A stretch of DNA of 64,000 nt from assembly GCA_014695295.1 (NCBI GenBank), contig JACJNY010000068.1, forward strand, positions 62,001 to 126,000. The letters are read 5' to 3'. Shown one piece after another: positions 1 to 8,503 of this stretch (within the stretch, counting starts at the first letter, position 1; each line of letters begins with the position of its first letter). A program made the position numbers and the translations under genes. The notes beneath the pieces were generated by a model, which was not told the DNA's origin, did not search any database, and saw nothing but the letters and a program-made list of their open reading frames with translations. The stretch is from Microcoleus sp. FACHB-61 (GTDB lineage: Bacteria > Cyanobacteriota > Cyanobacteriia > Cyanobacteriales > Microcoleaceae).

Positions 1-510
1 CACATCCATCGCTTTCTCAATTCTGGTGTTGAGATTCAGAACAACCGTTTGACGGGGGAAGGCAGTCAAATTCAGGTGATTTTGGAGGTGCCACCAGAGG
101 AACGAAAGTATCGTTTAACTCAACTTCAACAGGTTTTTTTTGAAGATTTAGAACGGTTCGATCGCCCGATCGCATTTATTCTAGATACATACAATGGTGC
201 GACGGAAGAACTGGCAGGATGGATCGAGAGTCCGTTTTTGGCAGAAGTGGCCCTCAACCCAAACCTATTTGCGATCGTGGCAGGACAAATTATTCCCCAA
301 CCCACTATCGAATGGCAAAACCTGCATCATCGCTGCAAGCTCGATCGGATTATGGAACGCGAAGCCTGGTATGGTTACGTTAAGGACGTTGGCTTCGACT
401 GCTTCCGTTCCCAAGAAGAGATTGATGTTTTAATCGATGCGGTAGGAGGTGTACCGTCACAAGTCGTTGCCTTGTTAGAAGGTGCAGCACGGACGAGGCA
501 GCAGATATGA
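1..510 (+). CDS. STAND/AAA-type NTPase, C-terminal part (5' end outside window)
   Basis: The frame is open from base 1, so this is the 3' part of a longer gene. The visible 169 residues hold a hydrophobic strand ending in LDTYNGA (about residue 60 of the visible part). This looks like the Walker B region of the STAND NTPases common in cyanobacteria, which pair an NTPase core with TPR sensors. A second strand (LFAIVAGQ) and a helical region rich in charged residues follow, as expected after Walker B. The Walker A motif would lie upstream of the window. The stop codon overlaps the ATG of the TPR gene (ATGA), so the two are probably co-translated, and sensor and switch appear to be on separate polypeptides. 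A TTG at base 49 could be read as a start, but nothing supports it. Family assignment is moderate; function is unknown (signalling, cell death or defence are typical of the class). Confidence 0.6.
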   Translation, partial: HIHRFLNSGVEIQNNRLTGEGSQIQVILEVPPEERKYRLTQLQQVFFEDLERFDRPIAFILDTYNGATEELAGWIESPFLAEVALNPNLFAIVAGQIIPQPTIEWQNLHHRCKLDRIMEREAWYGYVKDVGFDCFRSQEEIDVLIDAVGGVPSQVVALLEGAARTRQQI

Positions 511-2213
511 ACGCCGAGTTTTTAGCGCGATTGGTACAGGCGCAGACGGAGGAAGAAAAGGATTGGCTGCTGGCAGAACTTTCCCTGTCGGTACTGTCGC
601 CAGAGTTGAGGGGAATGGCGCTGGCTGCCGCCGTGCCACATTGGTTTGATGCCAATATCTTAGGGGCGTTACAGCCAGATTTAGCTCAACAGGCAGAGGC
701 GCTGTATCTGGAACTCCAGCATCTCCCCTTTGTGGAAGGGTTTGCCGACAGAGGACACAATATCCACGAACGGACTCGGAAGGCGATGCTGAAGCATCTA
801 TGGGAAACGGATGAAGAAGCGTTTAAGCAATTTTCCCAGCGTCTGGTTGACTATTTTGCTGCAGAGAATACGAATCGGATCGAACAGATTTATCACGCTC
901 TGATGGCTGATTTTGAGGCAGGCAGCAGTCAGTTTGAGCGCTACATCACAAGTCTAGACCATAATTTTCGTCGGGGGGAAGCGGAGGCGCTGCTAGCAGT
1001 CGCGCAGGAACTGGTTGAGGCTAAACGAGTGCCAGAGAGTTTCGCCGCAGATGTGGTGTATTGGTTCGGGCAAATCCATTTCCGATTTTATGAAGCGCAG
1101 GAGGCATTGTCCCGCTACGATACGGCTTTGAAACTCTACGAGCAAGTAGGATCCAATCTGGGCAAAGCCAATACCCTCAAAGCGATCGGCGATGTTTTGC
1201 AATTCCTCAAGCGCTGTGACGAAGCCCTAGAGCGCTACGATACGGCTTTGAAACTCTACGAGCAAGTAGGATCCAATCTGGGCAAAGCCAATACCCTCAA
1301 AGCCATCGGCGATGTTTTGCAATTCCTCGATCGCCGTGACGAAGCCCTAGAGGGCTACGATACGGCTTTGAAACTCTACGAGCAAGTAGGATCCAATCTG
1401 GGCAAAGCCAATACCCTCAAAGCCATCGGCGATGTTTTGAAATTCCTCAAGCGCTGTGAAGAAGCCCTAGAGCGCTACGATACGGCTTTGAAACTCTACG
1501 AGCAAGTAGGATCCAATCTGGGCAAAGCCAATACCATGCGTGCAATCGGCGATGTTTTGCAATTCCTCGATCGCCGAGAAGAAGCCCTAGAGCGCTACGA
1601 TACGGCTTTGAAGCTTTACGAGCAAGTAGGAGACAATCTGGGCAAAGCCAATACCCTGCAAGCCATCGGCGATGTTTTGCAATTCCTCGATCGCCGTGAT
1701 GAAGCCCTAGAGCGCTACGATACGGCTTTGAAACTCTATGAGCAAGTAGGAGCCAAACTGGGCAAAGCCAATACCCTGCAAGCCATCGGCGATGTTTTGC
1801 AATTCCTCGATCGCCGTGATGAAGCCCTAGAGCGCTACGATACGGCTTTGAAACTCTACGAGCAAGTAGGAGCCAAACTGGGCAAAGCCAATACCCTCAA
1901 AGCCATCGGCGATTTAGCATTAGCTAACGAGCAGTATCCGGAAGCACTTCAGCATTACCGACAGGCGTTAGCTTTAGTCGAACAAATTCACGATCTATAC
2001 AGCACAGCCCGCGTCTGGTATTACATCGGCACAGCTTACGCGACACAGGGCGACAAGCCTGAAGCAATTTCAGCTTTCACTACCGCCGCCAGCATATTTC
2101 GGAATATCAAGTTAGAGGATTTGGCTCAGTTTTGCGAAGGAACGATCGAGGAAATAGATAACCCCAAAAACATCCAATCGCAGGCGAATTATCCAATCCT
2201 GTATCCGCCTTAA
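507..2213 (+). CDS. TPR-repeat protein, likely sensor partner of upstream NTPase
   Basis: 568 residues. The first ~200 residues are helical and unlike the rest. From about residue 203 come seven copies of a 40-residue TPR-like unit (YDTALKLYEQVG...LGKANTLKAIGDVLQFL), followed by two more divergent TPRs (EQYPEALQHYRQALALVEQ; GDKPEAISAFTTAASIF). Units of about 40 residues with the LGKANTL motif are a cyanobacterial TPR variant, usually found as the ligand-sensing half of NTPase regulators. The start overlaps the stop of the upstream gene by ATGA, so translational coupling is likely. The copies are almost identical at DNA level, which implies recent expansion or gene conversion. Copy number may vary between strains and may be miscounted in short-read assemblies. 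The exact role is unknown. Confidence 0.85.
   Translation: MNAEFLARLVQAQTEEEKDWLLAELSLSVLSPELRGMALAAAVPHWFDANILGALQPDLAQQAEALYLELQHLPFVEGFADRGHNIHERTRKAMLKHLWETDEEAFKQFSQRLVDYFAAENTNRIEQIYHALMADFEAGSSQFERYITSLDHNFRRGEAEALLAVAQELVEAKRVPESFAADVVYWFGQIHFRFYEAQEALSRYDTALKLYEQVGSNLGKANTLKAIGDVLQFLKRCDEALERYDTALKLYEQVGSNLGKANTLKAIGDVLQFLDRRDEALEGYDTALKLYEQVGSNLGKANTLKAIGDVLKFLKRCEEALERYDTALKLYEQVGSNLGKANTMRAIGDVLQFLDRREEALERYDTALKLYEQVGDNLGKANTLQAIGDVLQFLDRRDEALERYDTALKLYEQVGAKLGKANTLQAIGDVLQFLDRRDEALERYDTALKLYEQVGAKLGKANTLKAIGDLALANEQYPEALQHYRQALALVEQIHDLYSTARVWYYIGTAYATQGDKPEAISAFTTAASIFRNIKLEDLAQFCEGTIEEIDNPKNIQSQANYPILYPP
1113..1913. repeat. 120-bp tandem repeat inside TPR gene, about 6.7 copies
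   Basis: The segment starting CGCTACGATACGGC recurs every 120 bp (near 1113, 1233, 1353, 1473, 1593, 1713 and 1833). Only a few substitutions separate copies, for example CTCAAGCGCTGTGA versus CTCGATCGCCGTGA. The period is exactly 40 codons, so the frame is kept whatever the copy number. Confidence 0.95.
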
Positions 2214-2310
2214 TCTACGTTCATCTGCGGTCAAAAAAGATCGAGATCCCTTTATCACCCAGATTCAGAAGGGCGATCGCCCATAATTCCTTCTTTAAAA
2301 GGTTGAAAAA

Positions 2311-2673
2311 TTACAAAGCAAACACAATTCTGAGAGCTCGATCGATTTTTAGTAAAACCTCTGGATCAACTTCACCTCGGATATCCACCAAGCGAGAAAA
2401 ATAATCTATAGGGCGCGTTTGCAAACAATCTGCAAGAGATTTTTTTGTTAATCTATTTGCTTCTGAAGGTTCAATCTCCACATTACTTCTAATCTTTGCT
2501 TTTTTTTCACTCCAAGCAGTAATTGGAACCACCTGAATTATGGGAACTCTCTCATTATAAGTATTGTTAGTCACAATAATGCAAGGTCTAATTTTTCCAG
2601 TTTCAGAACCCCTAGTAGGGTCAAGATTGACTTCAATAATTAGCCCCCGTTTCAGTTTTATTCCTTCGGCCAT
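2311..2673 (-). CDS. MazF/PemK-family toxin (mRNA interferase)
   Basis: 120 residues, the usual size for this family. The N-terminal KRGLIIEVNLDPTRGSE followed by GKIRPCIIVTNN is the hallmark first strand-loop of PemK/MazF toxins; the family's ribonuclease site uses the Arg of that loop and a later Thr/Ser. VVPITAW and the LADCLQTRPIDY strand fit the rest of the fold. By family it should be a ribosome-independent, sequence-specific endoribonuclease that stops growth when the antitoxin is lost. It overlaps the 3' end of the upstream antitoxin gene by 16 bp, the standard antitoxin-then-toxin order, so translation is coupled. Nothing looks truncated. Confidence 0.9.
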   Translation of the reverse strand: MAEGIKLKRGLIIEVNLDPTRGSETGKIRPCIIVTNNTYNERVPIIQVVPITAWSEKKAKIRSNVEIEPSEANRLTKKSLADCLQTRPIDYFSRLVDIRGEVDPEVLLKIDRALRIVFAL

Positions 2674-2894
2674 TCTTCTAAACCTAATTCCGCCAATTCC
2701 TGTAACTCTGTCTCTTCTGCATAGACTTCCGCATAGAGCATCGCCGATTCTTTCAACTGCTCGGTTTCTAACGCTAATTCCAACCGTTGAATCGCTATTC
2801 TAACCAATTCACTAGGATCTTTAAATCCATAGTTTTGACAGAGTTCTAAAAATTTGATCTGAGATTCATCTAGTTTAAATGTTTGCTCTTTCAT
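2658..2894 (-). CDS. Antitoxin of the MazF/PemK pair, ribbon-helix-helix-like
   Basis: 78 residues, acidic at the C-terminus. The N-terminal part (TFKLDESQIKFLELC, then DPSELVRIAIQRLELAL) has the strand-helix-helix spacing of small RHH DNA-binding proteins. The C-terminal stretch (AEETELQELAELGLEEW) is acidic and probably unstructured until it binds the toxin. It is the first gene of the pair and overlaps the toxin by 16 bp. By family it would repress its own operon and neutralise the toxin; no operator is obvious by eye in the roughly 140 bp between it and the divergent gene at 3035. The RHH assignment is inferred from the pattern. Confidence 0.8.
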   Translation of the reverse strand: MKEQTFKLDESQIKFLELCQNYGFKDPSELVRIAIQRLELALETEQLKESAMLYAEVYAEETELQELAELGLEEWPKE

Positions 2895-3034
2895 AGTAAA
2901 AATACTAGGAAGGTTCGAGAAGTTAGTTATTTCAAAAGCTATTTTTCTGAAGCCACTATTTATATGATAACATACATTTGTAGATAGTGCAAAAAACGCG
3001 CAAGTATTAATAACACCATATTCAGCTCTAAACT

Positions 3035-3532
3035 ATGAAAAAAATCATCATTGGCATCATGGGGCCTGGCGATAGTGCCACATCAACAGACTTAGAAAAC
3101 GCCTATAAGATCGGACAACTCATCGCCGAAGCAGGATGGATATTGCTAACTGGTGGCCGAAATGTCGGCGTCATGGATGCCGCCAACAAAGGAGCAAAAT
3201 CAGCTAACGGTTTAACAGTCGGCATTCTTCCGGGAAATGACACTCGCGGCATTTCTGAAGCTGTAGATATTGCTATTGTCACCGATATGGGAAACGCGAG
3301 AAATAACATTAACGTTCTTTCTTCAGACGTAATAATTGCCTGCGGTATGGGGACGGGGACAGCTTCGGAAATCGCCCTCGCCCTCAAAGCTAACAAACAA
3401 GTTATCTTGTTAAATGACAGCGCCGAAAGTCAGCTTTTTTTTAAAGGTTTAGCACAATTTAACATCTTTGTGGTAAACAATGCTGTAGAGGCTATGAATC
3501 AAGCTCGCGAAATCCTAGTAAATCCAAGATGA
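3035..3532 (+). CDS. LOG-like / TIGR00725-type Rossmann-fold protein
   Basis: 165 residues. It begins with a Rossmann strand (KKIIIGIMGPG). It carries LLTGGRNVGVMDAANKGAK and VGILPGN, which correspond to the GG-x-G-x-M and ILP motifs of lysine-decarboxylase-like/LOG proteins. ACGMGTGTASEIALAL matches the late Gly-rich/Glu motif of the superfamily. Some LOG enzymes release cytokinin bases from nucleotide phosphates, but this short prokaryotic subfamily has no firm function. Its last codons overlap the start of the next gene (ATGA), so the two are translationally coupled. The spacer to the divergent toxin-antitoxin operon is short. Confidence 0.8.
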   Translation: MKKIIIGIMGPGDSATSTDLENAYKIGQLIAEAGWILLTGGRNVGVMDAANKGAKSANGLTVGILPGNDTRGISEAVDIAIVTDMGNARNNINVLSSDVIIACGMGTGTASEIALALKANKQVILLNDSAESQLFFKGLAQFNIFVVNNAVEAMNQAREILVNPR

Positions 3533-4062
3533 AATCCAAGATGAGACTAAGTAAATTCAACTTTTGTGCGATCGGCATTTTTATGACTTTGGGGATTTTC
3601 GTCAGTACCAAAGCAGACGGAGGAATTGCACAGTTCAGTTTCAGCAACAAATCCACTCAAAAATTAGCACAAACCCTCCCTCCTCCTCCCCCTTCCGCAC
3701 AGCCTGTTACCGAACAAGAAGCCCCACCTATTCGCAGCGAATCCGTACCCGATCAAATAACTTTAGCAACCCATTTGCAGACAATCAAAGCTAGACTCTA
3801 CGGTGCTTACTGGTGTCCTCACTGTCAAACACAACAAGAACTTTTCGGCAAAGAAGCATTTACCGCGATTACTTACATTGAGTGCGATCCCAGAGGCAAA
3901 GATGCTCAACCCGATTTGTGCAAAGCTGCTAATATAAAAGCTTATCCCACTTGGGAAATTCGGGGTAAATATTACACGGGCCGGCAATCTTTGGAAAAAC
4001 TGGCTATTTTATCCGGTTATAAAGGCAGCAGCAATTTTCAGCAACAACTTCCCTCTCCTTAA
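3529..4062 (+). CDS. Secreted thioredoxin-fold protein with CPHC site (VKOR-associated Trx type)
   Basis: 177 residues. The N-terminal hydrophobic stretch (FNFCAIGIFMTLGIFVSTKA) looks like a signal peptide or anchor. A Pro-rich linker (about residues 50-65) follows, then a thioredoxin-like domain from about residue 80. The active site is YWCPHC (about residues 98-103), followed by YIECDPRGKDAQPDLC and the cis-Pro region AYPTWEI. This closely resembles the Trx domain fused to vitamin K epoxide reductase (VKOR) in cyanobacteria, which oxidises cysteines in the lumen or periplasm. Here no VKOR domain is attached, so it needs a separate partner. It is coupled by a 4-bp overlap to the LOG-like gene. 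An ATG four codons in could also serve as start. Confidence 0.8.
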   Translation: MKSKMRLSKFNFCAIGIFMTLGIFVSTKADGGIAQFSFSNKSTQKLAQTLPPPPPSAQPVTEQEAPPIRSESVPDQITLATHLQTIKARLYGAYWCPHCQTQQELFGKEAFTAITYIECDPRGKDAQPDLCKAANIKAYPTWEIRGKYYTGRQSLEKLAILSGYKGSSNFQQQLPSP

Positions 4063-4229
4063 AAATATCTAAATGTAGGGTGCGCACGGCGCACCTAAAA
4101 TTATGATTTTTATGAATCCAACTTCTGAATAATATGAATTGACATGACAGTGAGCGGGCTATTTAATTGTAGTTAGGCGGAGATAGATATGTTAATTCCC
4201 GATTGGCTGTTATTCAGGAGACTGAAGCG

Positions 4230-5432
4230 ATGCAGTTACTATTTAGCAACAAACAAATAATGTGGAGCAGTTTGCTGTGCTTTTCGGCAATTGCATTTCC
4301 CGTAACAAGCCAAGCTATAACTGTACAAGAAGTACCGAACCCCCGCCAAGTAAATAACACTTGGGTAACGGACAAGGCAAACATTCTCAGCGACAGCACC
4401 GAAACTCAGCTCAATCAAATGATTTCGGATTTAGAGGCGAAAAACGGCTCAGAAATCACTGTTGTGACAGTGCCTGAGACTAAGGCATCGGCGACACCAA
4501 AAGTATTTGCTACAGAATTATTTAACTCTTGGGGTATTGGCAAAAAAGGTAAAAATAACGGAGTTTTATTGTTGATTTCGTCGGGAGAACGCCGCGTTCA
4601 AATTGAAACAGGTTCTGGCATTCAAAGCATTTTGCCGGATGCTAAAGCAGTGGGTATTATTAAAACCGAAATTACGCCCCGATTTCAACAGCAGGACTTT
4701 GACGGAGGCACATTAGCGGGGACAAAGGCGTTAGTAAATGTTTTACAAACTCCGATGGTAAATGCTCAATCTCAAACCACACTGCCTTTGGCTCCAATCG
4801 TACCATCTCAAGGGGTGAAACCGTCACCAATACCTAGTCAATCGCCAGTTATTAGCAATAGTACATCCACAGGTGAAGATTCATCGAATCCAATCTATGA
4901 CTTACTTGGGTTGTTATTCATAGCATTCATAGCCTATATACCTTGCTTCATTATTTTCAGGATATTTCGCAGCTTATTTTCTGGGAAATCTGCTTCCCTC
5001 TCCCACCGCCGTTATCCGCGCAATTACAGCAGTAACAATTGCAATTACAGCACTAACAGTCCCAATTACAGCAGCAACAATCGCAATTACAGCCGTAACA
5101 GCCACAACTATTGCAGTGGGGCTGGCGACTACAGCAGTAACAGCATCGATTACAGTAGCAGTAGCGACTACAGCATTAACAGCAGCAGCGATGATTGCGG
5201 TGGCTACTACAGCACTAATAGCAGCGACTACAGCATTAGCAGTAGCGACTGCGGGGGTAGCTTTGGCGGTGGCGACTCCAGCGGTGGCGGTGGGGGTAGC
5301 GATTACAGCAGTAGCAGTAGCGATTATTGCGGTGGCGGCGACTACAGCAGTAACAGCAGCAGTAGCAGTAGCGACTACAGCAGCAGTAGCAGTAGCGACT
5401 CTAGTAGTGGGGGTGGCGGTGGGGATTGGTAA
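4230..5432 (+). CDS. TPM-domain membrane protein with Ser/Tyr/Gly-rich low-complexity tail
   Basis: About 400 residues. I place the start at the ATG at 4230, preceded by AGGAG with 9-nt spacing, instead of an in-frame TTG 27 bp upstream. Order: signal peptide (SSLLCFSAIAFPVTSQA), TPM domain (about residues 40-175, with VTDKANILS, ITVVTVPETK, GKNNGVLLLIS and VQIETGSGIQ), Pro/Ser linker, one membrane segment (LLGLLFIAFIAYIPCFIIF), then some 140 residues made almost only of Ser, Tyr, Asn, Asp and Gly. TPM_phosphatase (DUF477/YgcG-like) proteins include thylakoid TLP18.3, implicated in photosystem II repair. The tail resembles Gly-rich ends of YgcG-type proteins but is unusually long and Tyr-rich. 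Its exact role is unknown. Confidence 0.85.
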   Translation: MQLLFSNKQIMWSSLLCFSAIAFPVTSQAITVQEVPNPRQVNNTWVTDKANILSDSTETQLNQMISDLEAKNGSEITVVTVPETKASATPKVFATELFNSWGIGKKGKNNGVLLLISSGERRVQIETGSGIQSILPDAKAVGIIKTEITPRFQQQDFDGGTLAGTKALVNVLQTPMVNAQSQTTLPLAPIVPSQGVKPSPIPSQSPVISNSTSTGEDSSNPIYDLLGLLFIAFIAYIPCFIIFRIFRSLFSGKSASLSHRRYPRNYSSNNCNYSTNSPNYSSNNRNYSRNSHNYCSGAGDYSSNSIDYSSSSDYSINSSSDDCGGYYSTNSSDYSISSSDCGGSFGGGDSSGGGGGSDYSSSSSDYCGGGDYSSNSSSSSSDYSSSSSSDSSSGGGGGDW

Positions 5433-5541
5433 TTCGGGAATGGAAGCAGAAACCGACTTTTTTTAACAGGAATTAGTCCCCCTCTGCGGGGACTAAAGTT
5501 TGTATAGTTGCGGTTTCAACCGCCGAATAATCGAGGGGTAG

Positions 5542-6681
5542 CTAACTAAAATACTCTTCAACAATTTTCAAAATCCGCGAGGCTGCCAAACCGTCCCCAA
5601 AGGGATTAATTGCCATTGCCATTGCGTTGTAAGCTTCGGAATTGCTCAGCAATTCTGCCGCTGCTGTGGAAATTGTATTAGAATTCGTACCGACAAGTTT
5701 AGCAGTGCCTGCGGATATTGCTTCTGGTCTTTCCGTTGTTTCTCGCAATACTAAAACAGGCTTTCCCAAACTAGGTGCTTCCTCTTGCAAACCACCGGAA
5801 TCTGTGAGAATTAAATGACATCTCTGAATCGCTCCTACTAATTCAGCGTAATCTAAAGGTTCGGTTAAAAAGACTCTCGGATGGTCGCCCAAAAGAGCTT
5901 GCAAAGGTTCTCGGACTGTCGGATTTCGGTGTAGGGGTAGCAGTAAAGCTGTATCGGGAAATTTATCTAAAATTTGGAGAAATGCCCGCGCAATTCCTGC
6001 TAAGGGTTCTCCCCAATTTTCGCGGCGGTGAACTGTTGCTAAGATAGTGCGATATTTGCTCCAATCTAAGTTAGGAATGTTGCATTCAGGTTTGCGTTTG
6101 GCGACAGAAAGCAAAGCATCGATTACTGTGTTGCCTGTACGGTGAATTTCTCCCAAAACGCCCGATCGCCCTAAATTCTCTTGGGCCAGCGCTGTCGGGG
6201 CAAAATGCAGGCGTGTGAGCTGAGATATCAACCGTCGGTTAGCCTCTTCGGGGTAAGGATTGAACACGTCGTCTGTCCGCAATCCGGCTTCTACGTGACC
6301 TACGGGTATTTTCTGGTAAAATGCAGCCAAAGTAGCGGCAAACGCTGTCGTTGTATCGCCCTGAACTAACACGATTTCGGGCTGCAATTCTTTAAACAAG
6401 GCTTCCAAACCCTGCAAACTCCGAGAAGTAATATCGGTCAAGGTTTGCTGGTGCTGCATAATTGCTAAATCCCAATCGGCTTTTAGATCGAACATTCGCA
6501 TTACTTGCTCTACCATTTCTCGGTGCTGACCGGTTAAAATTACTTGCGTGTCAAAGATTGGCGAACTTTTGAACAGTTGAATTACTGGGGCTAGTTTAAT
6601 CGCTTCTGGGCGAGTCCCTAAGACGATGCAAACGCGGTGAGTGGCTTCGGGCATGGTAAAATTAGGTGTAAGTTTATTCAT
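5542..6681 (-). CDS. wecB: UDP-N-acetylglucosamine 2-epimerase (non-hydrolysing)
   Basis: About 379 residues, the family's normal length. It interconverts UDP-GlcNAc and UDP-ManNAc for cell-surface polysaccharide. Seen: VCIVLGTRPEAIKLAPV at the N-terminus, VQGDTTTAFAATLAAF, PVGHVEAGLRT, PEEANRRLISQLTRLHFAPT, TVHRRENWGEP, LTDSGGLQEEAPSLGKPVLVLRETTERPE (given in pieces of the family pattern) and GDGLAASRI near the end; all are GT-B fold epimerase signatures with catalytic Asp, Glu and His residues in place. An in-frame TTG 12 bp upstream also exists, and MPEATHRV at 6654 is a shorter alternative start. It is a single gene flanked by unrelated genes; mnaA is a synonym. Confidence 0.95.
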   Translation of the reverse strand: MNKLTPNFTMPEATHRVCIVLGTRPEAIKLAPVIQLFKSSPIFDTQVILTGQHREMVEQVMRMFDLKADWDLAIMQHQQTLTDITSRSLQGLEALFKELQPEIVLVQGDTTTAFAATLAAFYQKIPVGHVEAGLRTDDVFNPYPEEANRRLISQLTRLHFAPTALAQENLGRSGVLGEIHRTGNTVIDALLSVAKRKPECNIPNLDWSKYRTILATVHRRENWGEPLAGIARAFLQILDKFPDTALLLPLHRNPTVREPLQALLGDHPRVFLTEPLDYAELVGAIQRCHLILTDSGGLQEEAPSLGKPVLVLRETTERPEAISAGTAKLVGTNSNTISTAAAELLSNSEAYNAMAMAINPFGDGLAASRILKIVEEYFS

Positions 6682-6844
6682 ATTGCCGCCCAAGTGGGGG
6701 CGGGTTTTCGAGATTGTGGGTTTTAGGCAATTATTCGGGGTGAAACCCGGTCCTACAGGATTATTGGCATTAGTGCAAGATGTTAGTTTATACCAACTTA
6801 CTTAATATTAAAACCAGCCCGTACATTTTTAATTGTTAATTGTC

Positions 6845-7414
6845 ATGCCCTATCGTTACATTCTCTTTTACAAACCCTACGACGTTTTAACTCAATTCAC
6901 TGACAACTCTAGCGAGACTAAACGCAGCACTCTCAAAGACTATATTCCTATTCCTAACATTTATGCAGTAGGAAGGCTCGATCGCGATAGTGAAGGTTTG
7001 TTGCTGCTAACCGACGATGGGCCCCTTCAGCACCGACTCAGTGACCCGAAATTCGCTCATCCCCGTACTTACTGGGTGCAAGTGGAACGAATTCCCGATG
7101 CAAGTGCGATCGCGGCTTTGCAGACAGGTGTCACAATTCAAGATTATCGGACTCGATCGGCAAAAGTGCAATTATTGTTAGAAGAACCACCTTTGCCGCC
7201 CCGGGAACCGCCGATTAGATTTCGCAAAAACGTGCCGACAGCTTGGCTGGAAATGACTCTCACAGAAGGCCGCAACCGCCAAGTGCGCCGGATGACCGCA
7301 GCAGTAGGGTTTCCGACGCTGCGGCTAGTCAGGTGTGCGATCGGGCATTTGCGTCTCGAAGGTCTAAAACCCGGTGAATGGCGCGAACTAAGTCAAGCCG
7401 ATTTTAGATTTTAG
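6845..7414 (+). CDS. rluE: rRNA large-subunit pseudouridine synthase, RluE/RsuA family
   Basis: 189 residues from the ATG at 6845; a TTG four codons upstream is possible. Seen: [16 protein letters not shown] at the start, the catalytic block [17 protein letters not shown] (the Asp after RL is the family nucleophile), [10 protein letters not shown], and the RsuA-type motif [12 protein letters not shown] with a late VRCAIGHL. No S4 domain is present, which fits the short RluE type that modifies 23S rRNA at U2457 in E. coli; the exact target here is inferred. The last residues (ADFRF) and the stop codon are read from the ATTTTAG heptamer repeat that continues downstream, so the repeat appears to have defined the C-terminus. 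Confidence 0.88.
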   Translation: MPYRYILFYKPYDVLTQFTDNSSETKRSTLKDYIPIPNIYAVGRLDRDSEGLLLLTDDGPLQHRLSDPKFAHPRTYWVQVERIPDASAIAALQTGVTIQDYRTRSAKVQLLLEEPPLPPREPPIRFRKNVPTAWLEMTLTEGRNRQVRRMTAAVGFPTLRLVRCAIGHLRLEGLKPGEWRELSQADFRF

Positions 7415-7430
7415 ATTTTAGATTGGAGAA
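7401..7430. repeat. ATTTTAG heptamer repeat overlapping a gene end
   Basis: About three units of ATTTTAG begin inside the last codons of the pseudouridine synthase gene and run past its stop. The same unit recurs elsewhere in the window (10559, 12628, 23939, 35299 and 38570). Confidence 0.85.
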
Positions 7431-7461
7431 TTAAAGTCAACAGTCAAAAGTCAACCGTCAA

Positions 7462-8307
7462 CTACTTTCGAGGCGGCAAAATAAAACTCTCGTTTCCATC
7501 CTTATCTTTTTGCACCTGAGCTCCCAACTTGACAAGAGCTTGTTTCGCCCTTTGACGCACCAACTTATCAGTTGTTTGAGCATAAACCGTGCTCCAAGCA
7601 TTAAACAGCACCGGCACGCTATCGGGATCTCTGCGCAAATACTCAGCAGTTGCTCGAAACACTGGCGCCAATTTCGGCCCTTCCGGGGTTTTTTCCACCC
7701 AATCAGCGGCCATTTCGTGAGAGCGAATAGCCTCGGGAATATCCCCCAACAGCAGCAACTCATCAAGACCTTTAGTTCGCCACACTATCCACGATTGGGG
7801 ATGAATTTGCGGCGAAAGGGAAAGGGCCCTAGTACCGCGCTCTATCAAATTAACAGCAGTTTCAGGCTTTCCCTGATAAAAAGAAATAGCTGTGGAAAGA
7901 AACAGGTAGATGTCAGCCCACCGCGGGTCGCGCTGCGTAACGATGTCAAAATAATTTTCGCTCAGATTGTAGCCCGTCACATCTCGCGCTTCGTCGTCGC
8001 CAAAATACTGCAAAAATTTGAGAAATGTCCAATCTGCAATTAAATTGTCAAACCCAAAACTAGGGATAGTTTTGAGCATTTTTAGCCGCAGGGCTTCTTG
8101 CTGCGCTTCTTGCTGTGCGGCTTGCTTGAAACTGGCAGCAGACATTCCAGAGAGCGGCTTTTGCCCCTCAACACCAACTGCGGGCATTCCGCCCAACTGC
8201 CCGCTCGACTGCATGGCGACGACCCCCGCCAGCGCTGCTAGACCGATAGCTCCATTAACGAGCAGGCTCAACCACTTACGCGAAAATTGTTCGATTTTAG
8301 CTTCCAC
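7462..8307 (-). CDS. Conserved hypothetical membrane-anchored protein, TPR-like
   Basis: 281 residues. There is one N-terminal membrane segment (WLSLLVNGAIGLAALAGVVAM). An Ala/Gln/Glu-rich helix (ASFKQAAQQEAQQEAL) and a helical remainder follow, with motifs such as DWTFLKFLQYFGDDEAR, FLSTAISFYQGKPETAVNLI and SHEMAADWVEKTPEG that recall irregular TPR or alpha-solenoid repeats. I do not recognise a named family. Membrane anchoring and a helical scaffold suggest a protein-interaction role. It is divergent from the ctp protease gene at 8504, so the 196-bp spacer should hold both promoters. Confidence 0.75.
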   Translation of the reverse strand: MEAKIEQFSRKWLSLLVNGAIGLAALAGVVAMQSSGQLGGMPAVGVEGQKPLSGMSAASFKQAAQQEAQQEALRLKMLKTIPSFGFDNLIADWTFLKFLQYFGDDEARDVTGYNLSENYFDIVTQRDPRWADIYLFLSTAISFYQGKPETAVNLIERGTRALSLSPQIHPQSWIVWRTKGLDELLLLGDIPEAIRSHEMAADWVEKTPEGPKLAPVFRATAEYLRRDPDSVPVLFNAWSTVYAQTTDKLVRQRAKQALVKLGAQVQKDKDGNESFILPPRK

Positions 8308-8503
8308 GGCACTTTATAAATCCAAGTTTTAAATTAAGTTTATTGAAAGAGAGTAATAATTGGTTGGCGATCGACTAAAAATCTCGTTAAACTGTCCAAA
8401 GGGATGGTGGAGCCTCCACACAATAGTTTAAGTAGTAGTTTGAGATTTTTTAGCAATATAAAATCTCAAATCAAAAATCTAAAATCGAATTGAGCCAAAT
8501 TCA

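Noticed and set aside
1113-1913. CRISPR-like regular spacing of 120 bp
   Set aside because: Whole units are repeated with no spacer, in frame with a TPR protein.
5116-5466. Ala/Thr/Val-rich plus-strand frame in the TPM tail
   Set aside because: It is a shifted reading of the repetitive Ser/Tyr tail; the TPM frame is continuous with a folded domain.
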